Under the pieces are notes generated by a model. The model saw only the letters and a list, made by a program, of their open reading frames with translations, did not search any database and had not been told where the DNA came from. Below, piece after piece: positions 1 to 5,459 of a stretch of DNA of 5,583 nt. Every line of letters begins with the position of its first letter. Position 1 is the stretch's first letter. Source of the DNA: Propionibacteriales bacterium (GTDB lineage: Bacteria > Actinomycetota > Actinomycetes > Propionibacteriales > Propionibacteriaceae). A program made the position numbers and the translations under genes. The stretch covers positions 1-5,583 of the forward strand of contig JAKDKP010000192.1 in the NCBI GenBank assembly GCA_030453285.1. The letters run 5' to 3'.

Positions 1-462
1 CGACCCCAACGACCCCAACTGCTTGCGCCATCCGCCGCTGCGCTCCTCGATCGTCGGCAACAGGTCACCGGCCAACTGCTCCAGCTCGGCGATCCGCGGC
101 ACCGCGGTCTCCTCGACACGCTTGTTGTGCCGCCCCGCCGAGAGCGGCACGCTGCGCTCGATCGAGACGCGCAGGTCCGACAGCGGAGCCGACTCCGCGC
201 GCCGACGCAGATCTTCTGCGGTGAACTGAGTCCGGACCGCGCGCATCCCACAGCCGATGTCGACGCCGACCGCCGCGGGAATGACGGCACCATCGGTGGG
301 GATGACCGAACCAACGGTCGCTCCCTTGCCGAGGTGGGCATCGGGCATCAGCGCGAGATAGGGCTGGACGATGTCGAGGGTGGAAGCGAGGGTGGCCTGG
401 TTGAGCGTGAGCTCATCCAGAACTGACGCCCAGCTGAGCAGCTTGGGCGAGAGCAGGCGCAT
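1..462 (-). CDS. rtcB: RtcB-family RNA ligase, N-terminal part (cut by window edge)
   Basis: RtcB joins RNA 2',3'-cyclic-phosphate or 3'-phosphate ends to 5'-OH ends, using GTP and Mn2+, in RNA repair and tRNA ligation. Reading leftward from the ATG at 462 gives 154 residues with no stop. Residues 38-47 read LMPDAHLGKG, then GSVIP (51-55) and PAAVGVDIGCGM (62-73), the signature N-terminal block of the family. By comparison with E. coli RtcB (recalled Asp75/Cys78), Asp68 and Cys71 should be metal ligands. The visible part ends at QLGSLGS, just before the expected GNHF motif with further metal ligands. The short N-terminus ahead of the MPD motif suggests the compact bacterial form of about 390-400 residues, so less than half is seen. 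A purine-rich Shine-Dalgarno (GGAAGGA, plus-strand 472-478) lies 9 nt before the ATG. It is transcribed divergently from the methyltransferase gene. Family assignment is firm; whether it is an active ligase cannot be judged without the rest. Confidence 0.93.
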   Translation of the reverse strand, partial: MRLLSPKLLSWASVLDELTLNQATLASTLDIVQPYLALMPDAHLGKGATVGSVIPTDGAVIPAAVGVDIGCGMRAVRTQFTAEDLRRRAESAPLSDLRVSIERSVPLSAGRHNKRVEETAVPRIAELEQLAGDLLPTIEERSGGWRKQLGSLGS

Positions 463-471
463 GACAGTTTT

Positions 472-478
472 TCCTTCC
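472..478 (-). promoter_or_regulatory. Ribosome binding site of rtcB
   Basis: On the minus strand GGAAGGA is followed by 9 nt and then ATG at 462. This supports the chosen start, and the conserved RtcB N-terminus begins soon after. Confidence 0.7.
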
Positions 479-492
479 GTGATGGGGTTTCT

Positions 493-507
493 GCGCCACA
501 GTGGCGC
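493..507. repeat. Perfect inverted repeat, possible operator in the divergent region
   Basis: GCGCCAC-A-GTGGCGC is a perfect 7-bp inverted repeat around one central base. It lies 31 to 45 bp upstream of the rtcB ATG. Just beyond it (plus-strand 510-515) the minus strand reads TTGACC, a fair -35 hexamer. The repeat would then fall in the spacer between that hexamer and a poor -10, a place where a dimeric repressor could act. It could also be a hairpin in the rtcB leader if transcription starts further upstream. No regulator family is recognised from the site. Confidence 0.4.
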
Positions 508-562
508 CTGGTCAACGGTAGCGGGGAAGGCCAGCTCTGGCGACGGACTTTCCACAGGGTGC

Positions 563-568
563 TAGTCT
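563..568 (+). promoter_or_regulatory. Weak candidate -10 element
   Basis: TAGTCT fits the actinobacterial TANNNT pattern and lies upstream of the methyltransferase gene. No convincing -35 is found 16-19 bp before it. If it is used, the transcript would begin around 575 and would lack most of the 5' arm of the proposed leader stem, so this promoter and that stem are hard to reconcile. Confidence 0.2.
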
Positions 569-701
569 CATGACGCGCACTTGGGGTGCCACCCGTCCGC
601 GGAAAGGGCCGAGCCCACCCGATCAACCCTCACCTGATGGACCTCAACGGTCTCTCTCGCCGGACCAGCGGACGTCGGCGCAACGGAGGGAACCGTCATG
701 A
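568..701 (+). promoter_or_regulatory. Structured leader of the methyltransferase gene, TPP-riboswitch-like
   Basis: Bases 568-575 (TCATGACG) are perfectly complementary to 694-701 (CGTCATGA), which includes the ATG at 698. This 8-bp stem would close a leader of about 118 nt and hide the start codon. Inside it, in order, lie blocks like those of a thi-box aptamer: ACTTGGGGTGCC (579-590), GGCCGAG (607-613), ACCC (617-620, able to pair with the GGGGT), ACCTGAT (632-638) and GGAGGGAA (685-692), the last also containing the Shine-Dalgarno. Against it: the near-invariant CUGAGA reads CCGAGC, the stretch between ACCTGAT and GGAGGGAA is much longer than usual, and the downstream gene is not a known thiamine gene. 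Two extra small hairpins fit in that stretch (GACC/GGTC at 640-652; CGCCG/CGGCG at 658-680). A regulatory leader is plausible; TPP as ligand is speculative. Confidence 0.33.
685..690 (+). promoter_or_regulatory. Ribosome binding site of the methyltransferase gene
   Basis: GGAGGG lies 7 nt before the ATG at 698 and decides this start. It also falls inside the GGAGGGAA block of the proposed structured leader, so folding of that leader could block ribosome access. Confidence 0.7.
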
Positions 702-1906
702 TCAACTCACGTTCGTCCATCCACCTTGGGCAGGCCCGTCGCCGCGCCAAGGAACGCTTGGACTCCTTGCACGCAACCCAACCAGATTCCACCCTGGCCA
801 CCGCCCAACACCAGGTGGCCGGTGAACTCGGCTTCCAGAACTGGGCCGCGCTGGTCCGTGACACCGAACGGTTCGACCAGACCGACGACGTCTGTTGGTC
901 GCGCATTACCAAAGTCTCCCTGGTGTGCTTCGTGGCGGATCCCGACCTCGAGGCCGGGGCCCGGGTTGCCCTGTACGCCGATCAGGGACGCTGGGTGATT
1001 CCGTCCGACGGGCGGCTGCCGGGCGAGGATGTCTGGGATGACAGTGCCCTGCGAATTCCCTTGCAGTGCATGGGTTTCCGTAGGCAGGGCACGCACCTGC
1101 TGGCCATTGACGCGAGGCGTCGGCACTGCGTGCTGTGGATCGACGGCAACGCCTACTCCGGGTGGCGGACGCATCGCAAGGACGCCAAATGGTGGACCGG
1201 CCCCGCAGTGGACGCGGCCGAACTGTTGCGCGGTCAGGGCGATGGTGCCCTGGCCCAGCTGGTGGAACTGGCTGATCATGAACGGCGCACCATCTCGTAC
1301 GAGCAGAGCATGGCCGATCTGCGCCGCACCCTGGTGGGCAGTTATCTGCGCGCCGACACGCTGGCTGGGGGCTCCGGATTCGGTGGCACGGCACAGGAAT
1401 GGGAGTCCGTACGAGGGGTGCTGGCCGACGCGATCGACACCACCCGTGACGAGATCACCTTCCTCGATCTTGGCTGCGCCAACGGACATCTCGCACAGTC
1501 CATGATCAATTGGGGAGCCGATCGTGGTGTCGTGCTGACGTCGTACGGCGTCGACATCGCACCAGAACTCGTGGCGCGTGCCCAGGAACTGCATCCACAG
1601 CTGGCCGATCATTTCTGGGTGGGGGATGCCTCCACCTGGCGGCATCCCACTGGGCAACGGTTCGATCTGGTGCACATGTTGCTCGACGTGATCCCGGTCG
1701 AGCGTCACTCCGCGTTGGTGGAACACCTGATGACGCACCTTGTCGCGCCCGGCGGGCGCCTCCTGCTCAGCCGGTACGGGCAGTCGCGGCCGTCGATGTC
1801 TGCCAGGTCACTGGTGGAGCGCCTGGGTCGGCAGGTCGCCGGCGAGACCCGAGCTCCCCAGCGGCCGGGGCGGCGCGAGTTGCCGAGCGTGTGGATCACC
1901 GCCTGA
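698..1906 (+). CDS. SAM-dependent methyltransferase with degenerate Nudix-like N-terminal domain
   Basis: A cytoplasmic protein of 402 residues in three parts. Residues 8-54 (GQARRRAK, TLATAQ, ELGFQNWAAL) form a short helical motif like the 'AKRRAK...LADAQ...AREYGF.SWP.L' N-termini seen on several bacterial families. Residues 70-160 resemble a Nudix fold: GRWVIP (97-102) leads into a 23-residue stretch, 105-127, spaced like the Nudix box, but the catalytic REUxEE core reads RIPLQC. Residues 250-402 are a class I methyltransferase: motif I FLDLGCANG (255-263), the acidic end of strand 2 at YGVDI (Asp286), VGDAS (308-312), FDLVHMLLDVIP (322-333) and APGGRLLLS (350-358). The methyl acceptor is unknown. 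The ATG is supported by GGAGGG (685-690), 7 nt upstream. It appears monocistronic, with a hairpin after it. The methyltransferase call is firm; the Nudix reading is an inference from motif spacing. Confidence 0.85.
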   Translation: MINSRSSIHLGQARRRAKERLDSLHATQPDSTLATAQHQVAGELGFQNWAALVRDTERFDQTDDVCWSRITKVSLVCFVADPDLEAGARVALYADQGRWVIPSDGRLPGEDVWDDSALRIPLQCMGFRRQGTHLLAIDARRRHCVLWIDGNAYSGWRTHRKDAKWWTGPAVDAAELLRGQGDGALAQLVELADHERRTISYEQSMADLRRTLVGSYLRADTLAGGSGFGGTAQEWESVRGVLADAIDTTRDEITFLDLGCANGHLAQSMINWGADRGVVLTSYGVDIAPELVARAQELHPQLADHFWVGDASTWRHPTGQRFDLVHMLLDVIPVERHSALVEHLMTHLVAPGGRLLLSRYGQSRPSMSARSLVERLGRQVAGETRAPQRPGRRELPSVWITA

Positions 1907-1976
1907 TTCCGGATCGGGAACAGGTCTGGGCCGTGACGCGGGTCGGGCACGCCGGTTGCCGTTGTCCACAGGCGAG

Positions 1977-2002
1977 CCCGGCCGTACGCGCGTCTGGCCG
2001 GG
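1977..2002 (+). terminator. GC-rich hairpin, possible terminator of the methyltransferase gene
   Basis: CCCGGCC (1977-1983) and GGCCGGG (1996-2002) form a perfect 7-bp GC stem with a 12-nt loop, about 70 nt after the stop codon. Only a weak T-rich stretch follows (TAGTTT at 2011-2016), so it is not a classic intrinsic terminator, though actinobacterial terminators often lack a U-tract. It may equally be a structured spot upstream of the next promoter. Confidence 0.35.
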
Positions 2003-2010
2003 GATTCGGA

Positions 2011-2016
2011 TAGTTT
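2011..2016 (+). promoter_or_regulatory. Candidate -10 element for the membrane protein/lipoprotein pair
   Basis: TAGTTT fits TANNNT and lies in the intergenic region 74 bp before the GTG at 2090. There is no good -35 at the usual distance. A start about 7 bp downstream would give a leader of roughly 65 nt containing the tandem repeat at 2036-2055. Confidence 0.3.
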
Positions 2017-2035
2017 GGGCTTCGCCTCGCCCCCC

Positions 2036-2055
2036 AGCGAGCAATAGCGAGCAAT
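2036..2055 (+). repeat. Tandem 10-bp direct repeat
   Basis: AGCGAGCAAT occurs twice head to tail (2036-2045 and 2046-2055) with no spacer, so the period is close to one DNA helical turn. It ends 34 bp before the start of the membrane protein gene. It could be a tandem binding site for a regulator or a slippage duplication. No known regulator site is recognised. Confidence 0.6.
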
Positions 2056-2089
2056 TCTGCCCCACCGCTGTGTCGAATCGAGGAGAAGC

Positions 2090-2941
2090 GTGCGCATTCT
2101 GTCCAGAGTCCTGGGATCGATCCTGATCCTGTGCGGTGTCATCGCCCTGGTCGTCGGGATCGGCGTCATGGCGCTGGTGGGACGCGACAGTCGCGTGCCG
2201 CTGGGCGAACAGCAGTGGACCAGTGATGGTGTGGCTGTCGTCAGCAGCGACGGGTTGTTCAGTGTGATGGGCCCGACTCTGCAGGTGGAGGTGACCAGCC
2301 GTTCGGAGAAGCCGGTGTTCGTTGGCGTTGGGTACACCGATGATGTGTCGGACTACCTGTCGGCCAGCAGTCGTACGGCCATCTCGAGCTGGTCGCCGCC
2401 CGGTAGCTTCGGAACGGTTCAGCTCCGCGGTGAGGACCGGAAGATTCCCGGGCCCGACGGCTTGGACTGGTGGGTCGCTGAAACCACCGGCAAGGGATCT
2501 GCTGCGTTGGACTGGAAGATGGTCGATGGCCGGTACTCCTTCGTCATCATGAATGCTGACGGGTCGCCGGAGCTCGACACCACCGCCAAACTCAAGCTCG
2601 TGATCGAAGGGCTGTTCGAGACGGCATTGCTGGTCGCCATCGGAGGCCTGTTGGGATTGCTGATCGGGATCCTCTCCTTCGTCCTGACCCGACGTCGGAC
2701 ACCGAAGACTCCGGCGGCCGTCCAGGAAACTCCGGCGGTTGCTTCGGCGGATGCGACCACGCAGCAGGGAGCGCATCCAGCGCCACCCCCGGGGGCATCA
2801 GTGCCTCCCGGTCCACCGCCGGGGCCTCCGCAGCAACCTGCGCCGCCGCAACAGATGGGCCTGCCTCTGTCGGCACCGCCTCAGCCACCGTCCGCCCAGG
2901 TTGGCTCGGCGGGCGGCCCGACGTACGGAGCGAACTCATGA
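2090..2941 (+). CDS. Membrane protein with extracytoplasmic domain and proline-rich cytoplasmic tail
   Basis: A protein of 283 residues. TM1 spans about 6-30 and TM2 about 175-199. The segment 31-174 between them is polar and beta-rich and should lie outside the membrane; TM2 is followed by RRR (201-203), so the tail is cytoplasmic by the positive-inside rule. Residues 230-270 are very rich in Pro, Gln and Gly. The outer segment carries VFVGVG (76-81), WWVA (127-130) and MNADGS (154-159), a pattern I recall from uncharacterised actinobacterial membrane proteins; no function is known to me. The start is GTG at 2090, backed by GAGGAG (2080-2085) at a rather short spacing of 4 nt; the next in-frame ATG falls inside TM1. 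Its stop overlaps the lipoprotein start (ATGA, 2938-2941), so the two are coupled and probably act together at the cell envelope. Confidence 0.85.
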   Translation: MRILSRVLGSILILCGVIALVVGIGVMALVGRDSRVPLGEQQWTSDGVAVVSSDGLFSVMGPTLQVEVTSRSEKPVFVGVGYTDDVSDYLSASSRTAISSWSPPGSFGTVQLRGEDRKIPGPDGLDWWVAETTGKGSAALDWKMVDGRYSFVIMNADGSPELDTTAKLKLVIEGLFETALLVAIGGLLGLLIGILSFVLTRRRTPKTPAAVQETPAVASADATTQQGAHPAPPPGASVPPGPPPGPPQQPAPPQQMGLPLSAPPQPPSAQVGSAGGPTYGANS

Positions 2942-3822
2942 TTAGCCGCAGAGCCCTTCCCGCCGTCGGCCTGGCGGTCGCGTTCGGCGCCGCCGGCTGC
3001 GTCCAGGTGCCCAAGCCGATCAGCGCCACACCCCCACCGAGGCCGACCGTGGACGCGGCGGACGTACCAGCGATCCTGAAGCGCTACGAGGAGTCCTACG
3101 CCAAGGCAGCCAAGTCGTACGACGTCAAAGCAATTGCCAGAATCGAAGCCGCGCCAATGCTCCAGGGAACGGTTCATCATCTGTCGATGAACAACAAGTT
3201 CAAGACCGCACCGGATGAGGTGCCCACCCTGATCGACCCGGACGTCATTCCCGTGGCGGCTGGAGACTTTCCCCGTGTCTTCCTTGCCGTCTCACAGATG
3301 AAGAATGGTGACGAGACCCGTGTGCTGACCGTGCACCAGCGCACCTCGACCACTGACTCGTGGCAAATGTGCACCAGGATCTGGGTGGGGAAGGACGAGG
3401 TGCCGCCTTTCGTACGCAAGGACGGTTTCGCCGAACTCATACCGGCCGACACCAAGGAGTTCGATACCGCCCCGGGCGAAATCCCCGGCGTCATCGCTGA
3501 GGCGATGGAGAACCCGAAGTCCAAGGCGGCTGGTCGGATGGCGCCCACGGACGCGTGGAAGAAGAATCAGGAATCCGTGGCCGAGGATCGGAAACTGGGG
3601 GACGGAGAGGGCGTCAGCATGCGCATTTCGGTGCGCCCCGCACCAGAGGTCACGGCAGTCCGCACGACTGAAGGGGTCGCCACGATGATCGTGGTCGAGT
3701 ACGTCACGTCCTGGGATGCCGATGACGGGTGGATTGTCAGGTACAACAAGAAGAACCCGGCAGCCAAGTACTACCCCTACGAGTACAGATCGCTCATCTC
3801 CGGGAGCAGAGACGGATGTTGA
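2938..3822 (+). CDS. Putative lipoprotein of unknown function, probably shortened by a frameshift
   Basis: A protein of 294 residues as read. The N-terminus has SRRAL (3-7), a hydrophobic stretch and a cysteine at 21 in AAGC, a lipobox with Ala instead of Leu at -3. SRR followed by a hydrophobic residue also resembles a Tat signal, so export could be by Sec or Tat. A Pro-rich linker (about 25-38) leads into a helical segment, ILKRYEESYAKAAKSYD (46-62), and then a mostly beta domain with MLQG (74-77), VLTVHQR (129-135), and IVVEYVTSWD (251-260). This layout resembles a family of uncharacterised actinobacterial lipoproteins (possibly DUF8094, from memory). GGAG (2927-2930) lies 7 nt before the ATG, and the start overlaps the stop of the membrane protein gene. 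The frame ends at SRDGC, while coding-like sequence continues in another frame to 3899. The exported-protein call is solid; the biochemical role is unknown. Confidence 0.83.
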   Translation: MISRRALPAVGLAVAFGAAGCVQVPKPISATPPPRPTVDAADVPAILKRYEESYAKAAKSYDVKAIARIEAAPMLQGTVHHLSMNNKFKTAPDEVPTLIDPDVIPVAAGDFPRVFLAVSQMKNGDETRVLTVHQRTSTTDSWQMCTRIWVGKDEVPPFVRKDGFAELIPADTKEFDTAPGEIPGVIAEAMENPKSKAAGRMAPTDAWKKNQESVAEDRKLGDGEGVSMRISVRPAPEVTAVRTTEGVATMIVVEYVTSWDADDGWIVRYNKKNPAAKYYPYEYRSLISGSRDGC

Positions 3823-3899
3823 TCATCCAGAACGGGGATGGGAAATTGCATGTGATCAGCACGACGAGTCTGATGACCGGCGTTGAGGCCGCTGCCTGA
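3816..3899 (+). other. Out-of-frame continuation of the lipoprotein gene (probable lost C-terminus)
   Basis: Starting at ATG 3816, in the frame one base behind the lipoprotein frame, 27 codons run to TGA at 3897. They read MLIIQNGDGKL, then HVISTTSLMTGVEAAA. This looks like the beta-rich end of an exported protein, and most third positions are G or C. One added base near 3815 would join ...SGSRDG directly to MLIIQ and give a lipoprotein of about 320 residues. Alternatives are a -1 ribosomal frameshift, or a very short separate gene whose start overlaps the upstream stop (ATG at 3816, TGA at 3820). There is no clear Shine-Dalgarno for the latter. Confidence 0.5.
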
Positions 3900-3901
3900 T
3901 C

Positions 3902-4072
3902 ATGGCGTGGGATCGCGGACTACTTCAGAACCGATCCAACGGCGCGTTGGCGCACCAGAAGGCGGTCGAGGCGATGTCGTGTCACTGGACCCGAGCGCTT
4001 GCACGTTGGCCGATCGGGGTCATGACGCTGGCGGTACTGACCGTCGCTGGCCCAACTAGCATGGCGCCATGA
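3902..4072 (+). CDS. Doubtful small ORF of 56 codons overlapping the hemL start
   Basis: ATG at 3902 opens a frame that ends at TGA 4070-4072, sharing ATGA with the hemL start. The product would have a hydrophobic C-terminal part ([15 protein letters not shown]) that could be one membrane segment. No Shine-Dalgarno precedes it, the other two forward frames are also largely open here, and no family is recognised. The 4-nt overlap is the main reason to list it. It may be chance. Confidence 0.2.
   Translation: MAWDRGLLQNRSNGALAHQKAVEAMSCHWTRALARWPIGVMTLAVLTVAGPTSMAP
3936..3950 (+). terminator. Short hairpin after the lipoprotein gene
   Basis: CCAACG-GCG-CGTTGG is a perfect 6-bp stem with a 3-nt loop, 36 nt after the likely true end of the lipoprotein frame (3899). 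There is no U-tract. It is placed where a terminator would be expected, between the envelope pair and hemL, but it is weak. Confidence 0.3.
4057..4062 (+). promoter_or_regulatory. Candidate -10 element for a leaderless hemL transcript
   Basis: TAGCAT fits TANNNT and is followed by exactly 6 nt and then the hemL ATG. Transcription from it would begin at or next to the A of the ATG, giving a leaderless mRNA. This agrees with the lack of any Shine-Dalgarno before hemL. No strong -35 is seen. Confidence 0.42.
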
Positions 4073-5397
4073 TCGACAGCCGCTCCCGAGAGCTCTTCGC
4101 CCGCGCCCAGCAGCTCACTCCGGGTGGGGTGAACTCGCCGGTCCGGGCGTTCAACTCGGTGGGTGGCACGCCGCGGTTCATCGCCAGCGCCAAGGGTGCC
4201 CACCTGATCGACGTGGATGGCAACGATCTGGTCGACCTGATCGGTTCGTGGGGTCCGATGCTGCTCGGCCATGCCCACCCCGAGGTGATCGACGCGATCG
4301 CCCGTACGGCGGCCAACGGCACCTCGTTCGGTGCCCCGACCGAGGCCGAGGTCGAACTCGCCGCAGCGATCGTCGACCGCACGCCGGTCGAACAGGTGCG
4401 CCTCGTCAACAGCGGCACCGAGGCGACGATGAGTGTCCTGCGCCTGGCGCGTGGCGCCACCGGCCGGGACAGGATCGTCAAGTTCTCCGGCTGCTACCAC
4501 GGCCACGCCGACTCTCTGCTCGCCGAGGCCGGCTCCGGTGTGGCGACCCTCTCACTGCCCGGCACGCCGGGGGTCACCGCGGGCACCGCCGCCGACACCA
4601 TCGTCGTGCCGTACAACGATCGAGCGGCCGTCACCGCCGTCTTCGCCGAGCACGGCGACCAGATCGCCTGTGTGATCACCGAGGCCGCCCCGGGCAACAT
4701 GGGCGTCGTCCCGCCCGGTGAGGTGGACGGCGAAGGGTTCAACGCGTTCCTGCTGCGGACCTGCCATGAGCACGGGGCGCTGTTGATCTCCGACGAGGTG
4801 ATGACTGGCTTCCGGGTCACCCGCACCGGCCACTTCGGCATCGACGGGGTTGCCGCAGATCTGATGACCTTCGGCAAGGTGATGGGCGGCGGATTCCCGG
4901 CGGCCGCGTTCGGCGGACGGGCCGAGCTGATGCAGCATCTGGCGCCCGTCGGTGGCGTCTACCAGGCCGGCACCCTCTCGGGAAATCCCGTCGCCACCAC
5001 GGCCGGACTGACCACACTCCGGCTGGCCACCGGTGAGGTGTACGAGCACATCGGTCGAGCCGCCGGCATCATCACCGTCGCCGTCACCGAGGCCTTTGAC
5101 GCCGCCGGCCTGCCGCACGTCATCCAGTCGGACGGCACCCTCTTCTCGGTCTTCTTCACCCCCGAGGAGGTCACCGCGGTGCCCGACTACGCGACCGCCC
5201 AACTCACCGACACCGGTGCGTACGCGGCCTTCTTCCACGGCATGCTCGACCAGGGGGTCCACCTCCCACCGAGCGCGTACGAGGCCTGGTTCCTCTCCGC
5301 GGCTCATGACGACGCCGCCCTGGACCGGATCACCTCCGCATTGCCGGCTGCGGCACGTGCCGCTGCGGCAGCGGCCTCCACCCGTACGACTCGATGA
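4069..5397 (+). CDS. hemL: Glutamate-1-semialdehyde 2,1-aminomutase
   Basis: This PLP enzyme converts glutamate-1-semialdehyde into 5-aminolevulinate, the last step of the C5 route to haem, cobalamin and other tetrapyrroles, in the cytoplasm. Its 442 residues match the usual length of about 430-450. The sequence shows [12 protein letters not shown] (17-28), NSGTEATM (114-121), GCYHGHAD (141-148), SDEVMTGFR (241-249), with Asp242 expected to contact the PLP pyridine nitrogen, TFGKVMGGG (267-275), with Lys270 expected to form the Schiff base, and GTLSGNP (301-307). The C-terminus ends in an Ala-rich tail (about 424-436) that is probably not essential. The ATG gives the normal family N-terminus (SRELFARA). 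No Shine-Dalgarno precedes it, so translation is either leaderless or coupled to a doubtful upstream ORF. A histidine phosphatase gene follows at once and probably shares the transcript. All key motifs are intact. Confidence 0.97.
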   Translation: MIDSRSRELFARAQQLTPGGVNSPVRAFNSVGGTPRFIASAKGAHLIDVDGNDLVDLIGSWGPMLLGHAHPEVIDAIARTAANGTSFGAPTEAEVELAAAIVDRTPVEQVRLVNSGTEATMSVLRLARGATGRDRIVKFSGCYHGHADSLLAEAGSGVATLSLPGTPGVTAGTAADTIVVPYNDRAAVTAVFAEHGDQIACVITEAAPGNMGVVPPGEVDGEGFNAFLLRTCHEHGALLISDEVMTGFRVTRTGHFGIDGVAADLMTFGKVMGGGFPAAAFGGRAELMQHLAPVGGVYQAGTLSGNPVATTAGLTTLRLATGEVYEHIGRAAGIITVAVTEAFDAAGLPHVIQSDGTLFSVFFTPEEVTAVPDYATAQLTDTGAYAAFFHGMLDQGVHLPPSAYEAWFLSAAHDDAALDRITSALPAAARAAAAAASTRTTR

Positions 5398-5459
5398 CCA
5401 CATTTCCTCGACCAGCGGGCAGAATGGACCCCGACACCAGCCAAGCGATGGGGGAGACG

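Noticed and set aside
23..426. Two plus-strand open frames over the left end
   Set aside because: They oppose the RtcB frame, which carries unmistakable conserved motifs on the minus strand.
606..616. GGGC-CGA-GCCC mini hairpin as an independent terminator or attenuator
   Set aside because: It has only 4 bp and a 3-nt loop, no U-tract follows, and it competes with the more extensive leader pairing.
707..1738. Long open frame of 343 codons on the minus strand opposite the methyltransferase
   Set aside because: It is a mirror of a GC-rich gene with clear methyltransferase motifs on the plus strand. Its translation shows no recognisable domain and it has no good start site.
1808..2776. Minus-strand open frame of 322 codons across two genes and the intergenic region
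   Set aside because: It spans the end of one gene, an intergenic region and the start of another. The composition is Arg/Asp/Gln-rich as in shadow frames, and no family is recognised.
4552..5403. Minus-strand open frame of 283 codons opposite hemL
   Set aside because: It lies wholly within hemL, whose motifs are all intact, and is a typical antisense shadow of GC3-rich coding.
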